From assembly GCF_902459465.1 (NCBI RefSeq), contig NC_047063.1, forward strand, positions 21,993,055-22,057,054: 64,000 nt of DNA. The letters run 5' to 3'. This DNA comes from Asterias rubens (lineage: Eukaryota > Echinodermata > Asteroidea > Forcipulatida > Asteriidae). This document shows, piece by piece, positions 30,450 through 63,985 of this stretch; positions within the stretch are counted from its first letter, which is position 1; every line of letters starts with the position of its first letter. Below the pieces are notes generated by a model. It had not been told where the DNA came from and searched no databases. It worked only from the letters and a program-made list of their open reading frames with translations. Made by a program: the position numbers and the translations under genes.

Positions 30450-31654
30450 TAGGTAGTGTTCATAATTCAGAACAATTAATAATATGCATACGAGGTCCGT
30501 GCAGTGCAGCGCGAAGTTCGTAAACGTAGAATAAACTGATACATGGGCAACTACTGAGCCCCTGGTGGATGGCAAAACATAATGACCCAAGAAAATGTAA
30601 AACTGCATTGCAGTCACTCTTTGTCATGTGCCCTTTTCTATGCATTCTGAACGCGGGTCAGACCCGTCGAAGGGGAAATTGACTGTGACGCGAATACCGT
30701 GGAGAGTATCCAATCTGGCTTTACATTGTAAAATCCAATCACGCGTATAGCCAGCCAGACAAGGGTGATGCAGACTTCAATCTGGGCGCTTTTATACTGT
30801 ATCAGTAGGAGAAGGTTCTGACAGGTTCCTTGAAATGTTATAATTAAAACTGGTATCGAAATGCCTTGAGGTGTGCTTCCCTAAAGAAATAGCCACTGCT
30901 CGCCTAACTATGCATAAATTGTATACACATAATAGCCCACGTTAATTATGCATGATGTCGCCATCTTGGATCGTCGTCAATGCCTACCAATCCATGGAAC
31001 AGGAACAATCACATTACACGCCGATTCTTATTTTAAAACAAGTGAAAATGTGCCCCTCATCCTCGGTTGGCCCTGCCCTCTTGAATTGAAAATGAACAAA
31101 ATGGCTGCTTAGTGCTACCATCAATTTCAAAGATCTTTTTGAAAATGCAAGCACATTTTGTTTTCAAATTCTTATAAATATAAGCTGTTTGACTTCCTTC
31201 AAAATGTATTTTTTGTGATTGTGTTTTTGTTGTGGGTCTTCTCTTATTTATCCGGAAACTGAAAAGAAAAACCCAGGAAACATGCACCAACCAAGAACCA
31301 AAATCCATCATGTATTGAATACATTTGTAAAATTAAATCATAAATTCAGTATAATGGTCATCTTATTGGAGTGCAGCAGAGCATTATTTTCACATTGATT
31401 CTCTTTCCATGAAGTTTTGGAAGTTTTGCAAAATAGGATGTTGAATTTCAATGTCCTTGCTTTAGTAATTGACCATTGGTGATAATTATAAAGATAACGT
31501 TTTCCCATGATATTAGAAAATTTGTTTTACTCTTGAATAGTTTTAATGTCATAACAATTATGTAAACTTCCTGCTGTTATCTTTCTCTCAGAACTCCCCC
31601 ACCCCCACATCTTGAAGTGGCCGTCTGTCCTTGTGGAAGAGTAAAAAACTCTTA

Positions 31655-31765
31655 TAACCTCTGTTTATTGCTTTATTGTTCATTTGTTGTATTATCTGCA
31701 ATGCTATTGTTCGTTTAAAGCGCTGTGGTCTAAATGAAATGGCCCTATATAAAAACCCATTGTAT
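31655..31765 (+). mobile_element. LINE-type 3' tail
   Basis: GTTTAAAGCGCTGTGGTC...GGCCCTATATAAAAACCC is followed by (TATTG)n, the form of a non-LTR 3' end. A family A element begins 20 bp later. Confidence 0.4.
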
Positions 31766-31784
31766 TGTATTGATTTCAGAATGT

Positions 31785-32160
31785 TTAAAGGCAGTAGACA
31801 CTATTGGTTATTCCTCGCAATAATTATTAGCATAAAACCTTACTTGGTAACAAGTAATTGGGAGAGGTTGATAGTATAAAACACTATGAGAAACGGCTCC
31901 CTCTAAAATGGAGTAGTTTTCAAGAAAGAAGTAATTTTCCACGAATTTGATTTCGAGACCTCAGATTTAGAATTTGAGGTCTCCAAATCAAGCACACAAC
32001 TCCGTGTGACAAGAGTGTTTTTTCTTTCATTATTATCTCTCAACTTCGATGACCGATTGAGCTCAAATTTTCACAGGTTTGTTATTTTATGCATATGTTG
32101 AGATAAAGCAAGTGAGAAGACTGGTGTTTGATAATTACCAATAGTGTTCAGTGTCTTTAA
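31785..32160 (+). mobile_element. Family A MITE
   Basis: It runs from TTAAAGGCAGTAGACACT to GTGTTCAGTGTCTTTAA. A G-rich tract lies just beyond, at 32238-32254. Confidence 0.88.
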
Positions 32161-34891
32161 GCAAACCGTACCACTGATGTCTGACTTTTGTCTGTCATCA
32201 ATGGCGTTCACTACTCCAGAGAAGTGATCTGACATTGGGGGAGGGGGGGGGGGGACAAGGGGCGTCGCAGTTACATGTACGTGCACATTGGAGAGTCTGC
32301 GATCATCATCTATCACAAGTGCAAGTACCCCATATTACTCAGTAGCCATGAATAAATCTAAATCAAGAAAAGTCAAACAAGAACTGTTTTTGGTGTTGAC
32401 ATGTATTATCAAATTTAATGCATGTACAGTACATGGGAAAAATCAAAAAACTGCATGAAAATTTAAACCATAAGTTGATGTGTAAAATGCTGTTTAAGTG
32501 TAATTAATAAACTATTAACATAGTCAACATAATCCAAGGTTCTACACACACATCCATGCACCTATACAAACAAAAAATACCAAAATGCTGTGCTTTAATT
32601 GCACTTAAACTGGCATTTACTCAATATAACAACCCAACACTTTGGTCGTGGAGCAGTTGTTGTTTTTTGGACGGAGAGCTGAATTCATATAACTCGTGCA
32701 AGTTTTTTTAAGACACCTTCAACAACCCACAAACATTAATCAAAACCACACACTTTCTGAATAATGTGACAGCATTGTATAAAATGTTATTAAAATTGTC
32801 CTTCTAAAATATTGAACACTCCATGAAAACATACAGAGTTAAATTCTTTTTGGTTCCACATAAAGATCCGCTGTACATCATTCACATTGCAGTAAAATTA
32901 CCCAACATTTTCAAGGATGTTAAAAAAAATCATCCAAAATATACATTATAAAACAAACAGCCGATGAATTTGTGTCTATTTCTGGGTGTTGTGAGCTGTA
33001 CAGATTAATTCAACAATACCTGCTGGTTTTTGTTTAGTCACAATCAAGGTGGGGGGCAAAGTTCAAAATATATCAAACTTGTACCAGAAATTTAATCAGT
33101 AAAATATACAAAATTGAAATGTTATGAAGTGTTACAACACTTCAATGTAACCACGCAGACAACATGGTATAAAATGTGGACCTAGCAACAAAATAAATAC
33201 ATGTATTTTCTTTTTTTCCCACGACATTTGTTTGTAAATGAAGTCAACGTGCACAGTGCACACTGTGTTTAGTACAATCATACAACAAACCAATTACCTA
33301 GACACTAGTTTCAGCCATCATTACAACGCACAAATTGCAAAAAGAAATACATGTACATTGTTCAATTTGCAAAAAGAAATACATGTACATACATTGTACA
33401 CTGAAATAACCAACCTCCATTTTACAGTTATTAAATTCTGGCCTGTGGAATCTAGCAATGAGCACGAGTCTGTCAATATAGTAATTCATTCTGTTTCTTT
33501 ATCAATTCTACATGTACAACCAAGTAATTTAAACAGCGGAGTCATTTCATACAATCCATCATGTTCATCATGTACCAGAAGAAAACCCAAGGCCAAATTT
33601 GTTCAAATCGCCCATCAATTCTCGAAATCCCTCTCCTGCAAAATGTCACGCTCTTGTGAAGGTTGTCAGGTTATAAAAACAAATTAGCCAATGTAATATA
33701 TGTATGGTCATGAATATTATTACAGATGTATGAGTTACATGCATTTATCCATGAAGTGATGTTGGTTTGCTTTAAAAGTGCATGTATTCTACCTTCAGTA
33801 GAAGAAAGAAGGCTTCGACTTTTGTGTCATTTTACTTGAACATGACCAAAATCCAAAATCATTTCCAATGCACTAAAAATATGAGAACACCCTCCTTTAC
33901 AATAAGCAAATGCACCTAACCTTCACTGTGCATTTTCTTTTCATATTCATCTCTTAAAGGTTGCTCCTAAAACTGTCATTATCCCCACCACATACAAATA
34001 TTTTTCTTCTTTTGTCATCTTCACCGTGAACAATTTTCTTTGAGTCAGTGGGAAAGCGTTGCTATGGTTATGAAGGGCTCATCTAATGGTACAGGGATGC
34101 ATTAGGTCGAGCCGCATAGAAAATAATGTGTTATTCACTTTTTCTTTTCATTGGTGAACCAAGCAAAAAAAAACTAAGAGCATTTCATCAAATTAAAGGA
34201 GAATTTATGACAATGCAAAATTCATACCGCATTTCCAATTAACTGAAATGGAATTTTCAATATGTCCAACGGATTTTAATGTTTGTTCGTTGCCATCGCA
34301 CCGCACCCCAAATTATTTTGCCATGTAAATTTTAAGTCTGTTTAATTAAATGACTGAACAACAGCTTTTAATGGTCATGTATTTTGTCACTGCCAGATGT
34401 ACTCATGAAACCCTAAAATACACCTTTTGAAAAAAAATTTTTTTACTTTTTTTTCTTCTAATTTTTGACAATCATGTTTCGTTCCAACCATTGTGATCAA
34501 CTAATCTGTATAAATTACCGCCATTTGTGTTGGACCTACTTGAAAGAAAACAAAATCTTTGTGTCCTAAATAAATAGCACAGAACAGTACTATTTCTTTG
34601 CATGACAATTGATTTGCATATAGAGTGGATATTTATTTTTACAGCTGCCATGAAAGAAACAGCATGCACATGTCGAATAGACACTAACATCTTAAACAAA
34701 ATCAATATCAAGGCCCTTACATGCTGCCCAATGTAGTTTGGATCCGTCCCACTGGGGTTTTTCTTCAGTAGTTGAGTTTTGTGAAATTGCATAGCCTATT
34801 TTGATAAACAACATAATACTATGAAGGACTGTGTGTAATTTCTTAAACCGTTAATCCGTGTATAATAACTAAGAGAGGTTTGCGATAACAC

Positions 34892-34972
34892 CACGTGAAT
34901 ATCTTTTGAGAAGTGTTGGTTCTAAAAAGTTGTGGTTGAGAACCAACACTACAAAAAAAAATATTCACATGG
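34892..34972. repeat. Small foldback hairpin
   Basis: CCACGTGAATAT pairs with ATATTCACATGG, and AGTGTTGGTTCT pairs with AGAACCAACACT. The preceding GGTTTGCGATAACACC links it to the foldback at 54640-54842. Confidence 0.65.
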
Positions 34973-37271
34973 ATTTCCAAAAATTATTCATGTACTTCCA
35001 CCCTACTCATACACTGTTTATTTCTTGGTTTGAGAAACTATACAATCATTCCAAATTGCATACGAAACAAAATACTGACTTAACAAGTGAGTCTGATGCC
35101 ATTTTATTGCAGGGAAAGGGTAAAGACACAAAATAATGTTCAGTTTTGCCAAACACAGATTTTATATGATAAGTAAATTTGCCTTACAGAACGTGAAAAA
35201 CACACAATACTTATCACCATCATATCATATCAGTGGAGGGCAAACCTGAAATCATACTGGCATAATTGTGTAAATTTAGGAAATTTAAAGGTTACTTCAC
35301 ATCTCGCCCTTTGTGGAATTAAGAAAGTGTTGACTCAGTTATGGAAATAGGGTTCACAATACAAACAACCTTGACTGTTCATATGACCCAGACATTATAA
35401 GTAAGGCCAACATTGAATACTTGTTTACCAAAGGCATTATAGGTTCCAGGTTTGTGTTTGAATTTGTAATTGTCTTTAAAACCCCTACCAGCCAAACAGA
35501 TCCTACAAGGCCTTGACCCTTAGAACTAACGAAACATGTTGTTGACCCTCGCCCAATTCCAACACCCATGACAATGGCTTACACCTAAGAACCTTCATTC
35601 ACACATGGCTTCGGTAAATCTTTCCCAAGTATCAAGTCCCAAAGGTTTAAACAAACAAAAAACGGGATTTTCCAGCCACCATGAACAATGTTCACACCAC
35701 ATGGGTTCATGAATGGGGGTTTTCCGAATAGGCTGTGTAGTATGTGTATTGTGTACAACACAATTTTAACAATGACCAATTCTAATAGAGAAACAACAAA
35801 GGACTGTTTGTGCATTTACAGTGCTTTGTGACAATACAAATTCTGTACAGTAGAATATGATGACTAATAAATTCGTACCCACAAAAAAGACTCTTTTATT
35901 TGTCCCTGATGATACATGTGTGTTAATAGAAAACATTTCTGAAAGAAGAAATTTGTGTTCTTATGCAGGCTTTTTTGATGACAAAATCTATACATCACAC
36001 ACAAATCCCAGTAAAAAGGCATACTTTCCATGTGCCAACTAGGCAAATTATTTATTTAAAATTTTGTAAATAGATTTCATTTTAATTCAGAACTTTTTTT
36101 GTATTCCATTGTGACCAAATTTTTTGAATGGCAACAATCGTGCAAATTCATATTCAACTTCCCCTATGTGGACCACTTCCCTTTTTTATAATGATAACAT
36201 AGAAACTGTTTACTACTGGTGCCATCACAGTATCATTTCAAGACAAAAATGAATAGTTTAATTTGTGACCTAAAATTTTGAATGACAAACATTTTGCAGT
36301 ATTTTTTTCTTGCTTCCGTTATGTGGAACATTTTGCCAAACAGGAAAACTGGTGAAATTATAGTGTAATTTCACAAACAAAATTCATTTTTTTTGGTGAG
36401 TAATTTGTGATCGAAAGTTTTGAATGGCACAATTTTGCAATTTCAATTGTAAACCTTACTTCCGTTCCCATAGTGGAACGTTTTAAAACTGTTGCCATTT
36501 GAAAACAAAATTTCATAGAAATTCATTTCACTCACAATTTCAAAACTCGGCAGAGATGAAGGGAAACTCAATTATTTTTAAAAATATGTCTCCACATTCA
36601 TTTTGACCTTTTCTCCAACTTTTGATATTTGGAATTTACACTTAAATCTCACAGAATTTATACACTAAAAATCTTGCCTCTTCAGTGTGGGTTTAAATCA
36701 CGGCACCATTTTATCTGTCACGTTAGGAATGAACTGCCATTACTTCATTACTACAAACAAAGAATGCCAAACAATGTTTGTTACAAATTAAAAACATGGA
36801 ATCAGGTAAAAAGTGCACATAAAAATATAGTCATATTTACAAATTTTATACATTTTGTACACAGTGTTTAGCTTGATAGAATTACAACTGTCTGGCATTC
36901 CCCGTTTGAATGACAACGTGGTCAAAAACTCAAGTTGTGTGATCTTTCTGGCATTGCTTTTTTTTAAAACACATTTGAAAATTTAGATAAACAATCACAT
37001 GGGTTTAAAAGGTAATTATCAATATCTTTGCATAAAAGATGGTAAAAATTCATGATCAGTATTAATTTTTAAGAAGAAAGAGCAAGTACTGGCAGTTGGA
37101 AAGAGAGAATTTGATTTAACTTTTAAAACTGGTCGCGGTACTCAAGAAATAAAAACGGTTAAAACAATAAAAGATTTTCATGTGAAGTTTTCATCATTTT
37201 CAATATCTGCCATGAAAGACCACACTTTGGTTTTCCATCAATTTGTGTCCAAACAATTGGTTTTTACTGTC

Positions 37272-37278
37272 TTTTATT
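37272..37278 (-). terminator. AATAAA directly after the DYRK2 stop codon
   Basis: The minus strand reads TAA then AATAAA with no gap. Being this close to the stop it may be coincidental; if used, the 3'UTR would be only about 20-30 nt. Confidence 0.2.
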
Positions 37279-39009
37279 TTATGTGACAATCTTTGGTAGT
37301 ACAGTCCTTGCTGTCGGATCGCCAGCCTGACGTGTCTTGGCACTTGCATTCTGGCCCGTTGGAGGCAGCTTTGAAACAGCTGATGACCCGTGCCTCTTGT
37401 GCTTAGCAGAAGCCGATGCATCTACAACAGGTGGTTTGGGTAACCTCCTCCGTAACCAAGCGTGACGCAGCGCCTGACTTGGGGTCATCCTGCTCTGGGG
37501 ATCCCAATCCATGCATCGCTTCAGGAAATCTATGAACAGTGGGTCGTCGCAACCCTTCAGCGCCTTCACAAGATCCTTACTCCCTGGTGGACCGCGTACT
37601 TTCCCTCGTCTGGAGCGCCCACCGTTCAGTACGGTGGTTCCATCTGGCAGGGTGGTGACTGTACAGTAGCGTGGATGACCCTTGGAGTTGATGAAATTCT
37701 TAGCTCTCTTGGACTGCTCGATTAGTCTTGTCGGGGGCATCCCCAAGAGTTCAATCATGGTAGCTAGTTGGTCTCCTTCGTCTTCACCGGGGAGGAGAGG
37801 GTATCCTGTGAGAAGCTCCGCCAAGATGCAGCCGAGGCTCCACATGTCGATGGGCATTCCGTATCGGGCTCCGAGTATGACTTCTGGTGCTCGGTAGAAG
37901 CGACTCTGGATGTAGGTGTAGATACGCTGATGCTCGTAACAGCTGGATCCAAAGTCGATCACTTTGATGCCGCTGCGTCCCTGCTGCTTCAGGAGAATGT
38001 TCTCTGGTTTCATGTCGCAGTGAATGATACGATTCCGATGTAGCGCATCTAGACACTGCAACAATGAGTGGGCAAACTTCCGAACCAGCTGCAGACTGAA
38101 TCCCTGAAATTTATTCTTCTTGATGAGTTCGTACAAGTTCATACTTAGCAACTCAAAGGTGATGCATATATGGTTGCGGAAGTTGAAACTGTCGATGACA
38201 TGAATTATGTTCATATTGTTATCCTTGTCCTGCTTCTTGAGGTGTTCTAAGATCCGGATCTCTTCCTGCGCCTGTCGATGAAATCGTTTCTCGTTGCGCA
38301 CCATCTTAATGGCTATGTGCTGGTTTGTCTTATGGTCGTACACTTTCACTACCTGACCGAAGCTTCCTTTTCCGAGGATCTTCAAGACTTCATATCGATA
38401 TGCGACGTGATCATGCTGAACATGAATGTATGATCCTTGGTCGTCGTCGTATCCACAGTTATTTGCCCCTCCAATGACGCCCTGTCTTTTCTTGGCGTTC
38501 GGTCCAACAAAATATATCTGCTGTGTGTTGAAGATCTCATGGTGCTCATAGGATGTGAGTTTGTGCATGTACATTTTCATAGCCTCTTCTGGTGTCATGG
38601 GTAGTGAACGTTGCTTAGCCGAGTTGGATTTCGAGTCCGTGCTGTTGTCACTGGACGGGCGGCGGGCGTGATTCGTTACCATGCCGTTTGAGACTTTCCC
38701 CGGCGGCTGAACTTGCCGTTTATAGTTATGATTATCGTCCGGTTCGAATAACTGCTGGACCTGGATACCATTCGGAATATTCTCACTGGTTTTCTGCACC
38801 TTCGTTCCCCCAATAGTGTGACTTTTAATCGGCGGTAATTCAACATGTTGAGCGTGGTTTCCTACCGTCCGCCCCGTACTGTCCGTGATATGTGCCGGGT
38901 ACGACAGCGGCTCTCCGGTCGTCAGTGAACGCGTCCGCGAAGCACCCTGCAAGTTCACGTTGGGCTTTCGCGAAATTGAGTAAGTATCCACCATTGTTGC
39001 ATCTACCAT
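37279..39009 (-). CDS. DYRK2: DYRK2 dual-specificity tyrosine-regulated kinase
   Basis: A single open exon of 576 codons; an in-frame TAG lies two codons upstream of the ATG, so the N-terminus is complete unless spliced. Residues 64-90 (HTIGG...IQVQQLFE) and 136-200 ([39 protein letters not shown]) are the DYRK-homology segment of class II DYRKs. The kinase domain covers about 204-520: glycine loop GKGSFGQVV 213-221, catalytic K235, HCD at 330-332, DFG at 352-354, the YTY activation motif with Y364 and Y366, and [12 protein letters not shown]. The C-terminus RTVLPKIVT matches vertebrate DYRK2. DYRK2 self-phosphorylates the second activation-loop tyrosine during folding, then acts on Ser/Thr substrates; it also scaffolds the EDD-DDB1-VPRBP ligase. 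M6 in a strong context is an alternative start. Frames on the opposite strand (37462-38043) are shadows. Confidence 0.96.
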   Translation of the reverse strand: MVDATMVDTYSISRKPNVNLQGASRTRSLTTGEPLSYPAHITDSTGRTVGNHAQHVELPPIKSHTIGGTKVQKTSENIPNGIQVQQLFEPDDNHNYKRQVQPPGKVSNGMVTNHARRPSSDNSTDSKSNSAKQRSLPMTPEEAMKMYMHKLTSYEHHEIFNTQQIYFVGPNAKKRQGVIGGANNCGYDDDQGSYIHVQHDHVAYRYEVLKILGKGSFGQVVKVYDHKTNQHIAIKMVRNEKRFHRQAQEEIRILEHLKKQDKDNNMNIIHVIDSFNFRNHICITFELLSMNLYELIKKNKFQGFSLQLVRKFAHSLLQCLDALHRNRIIHCDMKPENILLKQQGRSGIKVIDFGSSCYEHQRIYTYIQSRFYRAPEVILGARYGMPIDMWSLGCILAELLTGYPLLPGEDEGDQLATMIELLGMPPTRLIEQSKRAKNFINSKGHPRYCTVTTLPDGTTVLNGGRSRRGKVRGPPGSKDLVKALKGCDDPLFIDFLKRCMDWDPQSRMTPSQALRHAWLRRRLPKPPVVDASASAKHKRHGSSAVSKLPPTGQNASAKTRQAGDPTARTVLPKIVT

Positions 39010-39340
39010 ATTCTAGTATCACTCACAGTCCAAAGGAATCACCACTCTCCTGCTCCGATCTTTCGTGATTCAGCACGTACTAGCATGTTTTTCGTAGGAC
39101 CTTTTCCGAGTCTCGCACGTAAAATCTTATCATAAATCCAAAATGGAAGACCGTACGTTAATGTAATGCTTTGGTAAATGCAACACAAGCGGCGCTCTGT
39201 ACACTTGCACTAAGGAATTTGCCTGGTGTTTCTATGGATACACGCAGCCTGTTCTCTTGTTTACAACGTCATTCAACCTGACGTCGCCACCCAACAGATA
39301 TCACGTGATCACAATAGACCAATTAACAAAAGAGGTATTC
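39010..39340 (-). promoter_or_regulatory. Likely DYRK2 promoter region
   Basis: Upstream of the DYRK2 start. It contains a palindromic E-box, ATCACGTGAT, near 39300, CCTGACGTCGCC and AACGTCATTC (CRE-like) near 39265-39290, and a GACCAATTAAC CCAAT motif near 39317. The start site is unknown. Confidence 0.4.
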
Positions 39341-40469
39341 ATATGTAAATTAGTGCAGTTGGTCTTATTCGAGAATGATGGGTGATGAATGTTCGAGTCA
39401 CCGTATAAAACTGTATGATTCAGTATTAATGTGTTTGATACTTTGCTTATAAAAGTAAACCCACCCTGCTAAAAAAAATCGTTAGGTCTTTGAGTGACTA
39501 GTCATGACATTTTTATGAGAGTGTTCGATTATTGGTGTTATGGCTGACACTTCTAAGCAGAATCATTTCATTATTATAAAAAATTGAACAGGTTCAGGTA
39601 GGGCCCACATTTAGATTTTTGAGAACATATCTGGGGCCTATTTATAGGTCCTTTGGGTTAAGACCAACTCAAAGGACCTCAATCGCCTGGCATAATTTCG
39701 GGGTGGGGGTGGGGGGGGGGGGGCTCTGTCATTACTATAGTTTCTTATCATGCAGTCTTTTTCAAGATTTTGCTTTCTTCAACAATTATTTTCGATTTCC
39801 CGGGGCTAGAAAAAAAAGTTATTTCCGCGGTCCTGATCTTTCAGTTTCGTTTACACAGTTGGACAAAATGACATAGGAAAAATGCAGAAAATATAATTTC
39901 AATACAAATTCTAATTATTCCACCCTTTTCTTTGTCATAATGCCTAATATTATGTTTGTATGTGCCTAACAAAATAATTATAGATTATAATACCCAAATA
40001 AATTCTGTGCATCAAAATTGCAAGATGCTTCACCAGCACCAAAGCAAGCACCGCCAGGCCACTGAGCTACACAACAAACTGTGGCGGAATTCATCATATT
40101 ATTATTTGCAATCTGTGACTGGTTAATTCACTGCTATTTTTTTGCTTAGCAGATTTTGTTTACAGCTCGTATTGAGATGATCAACAAATCAGAGTGACTA
40201 CCCTATTATATTTCAGGCAGACAGCACTGCACACAGAAAAAACTAGGTGTAAACACTGAATAAGGATACAGATGGGGGGGGGGGGTGGAAAGGGCCATAC
40301 CACGGCGGACAAGATCAAAAGTATAAGAAGGTAGTGAATTGGTGAATAAGGCAGAGTAAAATTATTTATTAATATATTTGTTTAAGGCACTTGGATGTCA
40401 TGTCGTACCTTGCGACTGTCTAAAATCTTAATTTATAAAGCTAGTTTGAACTTTTGGTATAGTTCCCAA
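39341..40469. other. Intergenic, nothing recognised
   Basis: No gene or named repeat. It contains long G tracts at 39699-39723 (GGTGGGGGTGGGGG form) and 40274-40285 that could form G-quadruplexes. Confidence 0.4.
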
Positions 40470-40763
40470 AAGGGAGCATGCATTGGAGAGCTGTTGATAG
40501 TATACAACAACATTGTAAGAAACGGCTCCCTCTGAAGTAGCATAGATTTTTAAATAGAGATAATTTCTCACAAAAATAATAAAAGACTTCTATAGGTAGA
40601 AGTATTTTATTCTGAAAACACACAGATTCATCCAACAAGGGTTTTCCTTTCTTAATTGTCTCCCAATTCTGTTGACCAATTGAGCTAAAATTTTCACAAG
40701 TTTGTTATTTTATGCATATGTTGAGATACACCAAGTGAGAACACTGGTCTTTGACAATTACCA
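40470..40763 (+). mobile_element. Family B MITE, left end degraded
   Basis: GCATTGGAGAGCTGTTGATAG, AAACGGCTCCCTCTGAAGTA and the hairpin AAAGACTTCTATAGGTAGAAG, then CATATGTTGAGATACACC and TTTGACAATTACCA. Confidence 0.75.
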
Positions 40764-41829
40764 TCACTTTCAATTCTGATAATATAATCTACAAAATGTA
40801 TAATAAAAAAATATATAAAATCTTCGTTGTGACCTCTTTCGCGGAACTTTTAAAACGCCACATTGTTGTGTCAGACCGGAAAGTGAGACTATAATACAGA
40901 TGCATTATTTTGGCATCGTTGTTATTATTCTTCAATCATTGTTCATATCGTATTGGTTGTGTAAATGTGCCAGCACCACAGAGCTATATATATAGCTCTA
41001 TGGCCAGCACGCACGCTAAGTATTTTTTTTTTTTAGTTCGACAAAACTAACACATCTGTCGTTGTCTTATTTTCTTTTCTTCAGCCCTTTTTTCACATAA
41101 GTTGCGTGTGACATTTAAAAATACACCATCTTGTCACGGATACAGACAATAATACAAGATTATCGAAATGTTATTTTCTTTTTGCAGTTTTCCGCTCGGT
41201 CACTTCAGTATTTTATTGTTCTGATTTATGATGTACTAAAAAACGGGTCAGAATTGACCCGATTCCGAGTCCCGTTGAGCATGACCTATGGCGGGTCAAG
41301 TTCAACTGGCTACGTCTACTGTAGGATGAGGGCGCAAACTTTTGCGTTTTGCATGGATCTGTAGGTAGGGGAAAACAACCTCATGATGTAGTTGTGTAGT
41401 TCTCCAACACAGATCTATTCAAGCATGTTATTTTAACAAAAAAATTTCAAAGTGGTAATTGTCTCTCTGAACTTGTTTGTAAACTTAAAAATGTAACAAA
41501 ACAATGCAACCCTAACCCTAACCCTAGCCCATTTTTTCGAGAATTGCCCTCTTTTCCGGCAGTTCTCGAAAAAAGACTAAGCTGTAGAATGCATGGCATG
41601 CAGCAGAGTGTGTGGAGAGCGGCGGAAAGTGTGCCACGCTTTCAGAGGGATAGCGCCCTCTATAGTTAAAACTAAAACAACTTTGGTCGCGTTTCTTCCC
41701 CGTCACTATACTTTTAAATAGGACATCAAGTTCAGATATTGCACCAGGCGAAACCACATTTCATCAGCAATGTGTTGCTGTCTGTGAAATTCGGAAGTGT
41801 AGACCTCAGTACCGGGTTGGTGCGGAAAA
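40764..41829 (+). promoter_or_regulatory. QARS1 5' flank
   Basis: It has no coding content. It includes the perfect 20-bp palindrome AGAGCTATATATATAGCTCT at 40980-40999, a cluster of nuclear-receptor half-sites at 41245-41304, and a short telomere-like (CCCTAA)3 at 41509-41527. The QARS1 transcription start is not identifiable. Confidence 0.35.
41245..41304. promoter_or_regulatory. Cluster of five nuclear-receptor half-sites
   Basis: GGGTCA (41245) and TGACCC (41255) form an inverted pair with 4-bp spacing. TGACCT (41282) and GGGTCA (41293) form an everted pair. AGTTCA (41299) follows without a gap. The RGKTCA match is direct; binding is inferred. Confidence 0.4.
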
Positions 41830-63063
<21,234 letters not shown>

Positions 63064-63099
63064 TGAACCTCAAGAATCCAAAAAGTTTTTCTCCTTCCG

Positions 63100-63105
63100 A
63101 ATAAA
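63100..63105 (+). terminator. QARS1 poly(A) signal
   Basis: An exact AATAAA, 37 nt past the QARS1 stop codon, with a T-rich stretch following. It implies a 3'UTR of about 60 nt. Confidence 0.8.
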
Positions 63106-63587
63106 TTCCTTTTCTTCTATAAGAGACTGTTTTTTTTTAGATCGGCCATCTTGTTTCTGTGTGTCCCGTTTACCCTGTAACCAAGAGGAGGTTGGATGGT
63201 CAAAATAGTCTGGTCCCTATTTGGTACAATGAGATTTACTTTTAATTTTATCTATTGTACACTGGGGACGTAACAAAGATGGCGCCAGCATGGCGGTTAA
63301 AAACTTGCCAAAATAGCATAATTAGCTAACTTAAACCTTTAGAGCTTGTAGCAAAAAGTTCATAGTGTCGACACAGAATTTGACATTGTCCAATGGCTCT
63401 ATTGTGACATTCTTTCTACTATACTTATTAACAGAAAAAAAAACCAATCTGTTCCATACTATTTGTTTAGACATCATTACTGGACAAAGTGTCGAAAAAC
63501 AAACCCAAATTATCATTGTCTGTGTGTAAGGTGATTGATTATACACAAAGAAATGGCCTCTGTAGGTTCATAGTGTCAAGCTTTAAA
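63106..63587. other. Intergenic downstream of QARS1, nothing recognised
   Basis: AT-rich, with no gene or named element. Confidence 0.4.
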
Positions 63588-63724
63588 GCCTAATTTCAAA
63601 GAACTTCAAAAAGAATCTATACACAATAATATTATGCTCACAAGAATTAGGTTACCTGCCAAAATACTGTGTCACATGTATTATCATTTGCGACTGGTAT
63701 CCTGCTTAGTTTTTTGCTTAGAAT
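63588..63724 (+). mobile_element. Family D MITE, truncated
   Basis: GCCTAATTTCAAAGAACTTC, ATATTATGCTCACAAGAATTAGG, TTACCTGCCAAAATACTG, CTGGTATCCTGC and TTTTTGCTTAG, then joined to family A sequence. Confidence 0.65.
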
Positions 63725-63985
63725 AAGTGGAGTAGTTTTCGAGAAAGAAGTAATTTTCCACGAATTTGATTTTGACACCTCAGATTTTGAATTTGAGGTC
63801 ATGAAATCAAGTATCTGAAAGCACACAACTTCGTGTGACAAGGGTGTTTTTTCTTTCATTAGAAAAACTTTGAAGACCAATTGAGCTCAAATTTTCACAG
63901 GTTTGTTATTTTGTGCATATGTTGAGATACACCAACTGTGAAGAAAGTCTTTGACACAATTACCAATAGTGTCCAGTGTCTTTAA
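63725..63985 (+). mobile_element. Family A MITE, left arm missing
   Basis: It begins inside the arm at AGTGGAGTAGTTTTCGAG, passes the central hairpin and ends GTGTCCAGTGTCTTTAA. Confidence 0.85.

Larger units (their letters stand above)
25005..31784. other. Gene-free, repeat-poor intergenic stretch
   Basis: No coding exon was found between FBXL5 and DYRK2. Compared with its surroundings it has few MITEs (one decayed copy at 29055). Octamer- and homeobox-like motifs are frequent, for example TTTGCATAATTA near 28531, TTATGCAAATGCAT near 29035, ATATGCATA near 30481 and TTATGCATGATG near 30946. Enhancer function is possible but not shown. Confidence 0.4.
32161..37278 (-). other. Almost repeat-free AT-rich stretch, possible long DYRK2 3'UTR
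   Basis: There is no coding frame of note and no family A-K element apart from a small foldback at 34892. It lies directly downstream of DYRK2, whose vertebrate mRNA is known for a long 3'UTR. Minus-strand AATAAA-type signals occur at several points (near 34630, 35103, 35895 and 36054), so the end cannot be placed. Confidence 0.35.

Noticed and set aside
33238-33687. 149-codon plus-strand frame downstream of DYRK2
   Set aside because: It has lysine-, asparagine- and threonine-heavy low-complexity composition, a direct internal repeat (GCAAAAAGAAATACATGTACAT) and no recognisable domain. Its position in the presumed antisense of the DYRK2 3'UTR makes a gene unlikely, though its length is the best in that stretch.
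37462-38043. Plus-strand frames of 71-91 codons
   Set aside because: They lie antisense within the DYRK2 kinase domain and have no recognisable motif.
41509-41527. Telomere-like (CCCTAA)3
   Set aside because: Only three units with no subtelomeric context. It can arise by chance or end-joining repair and does not mark a chromosome end.
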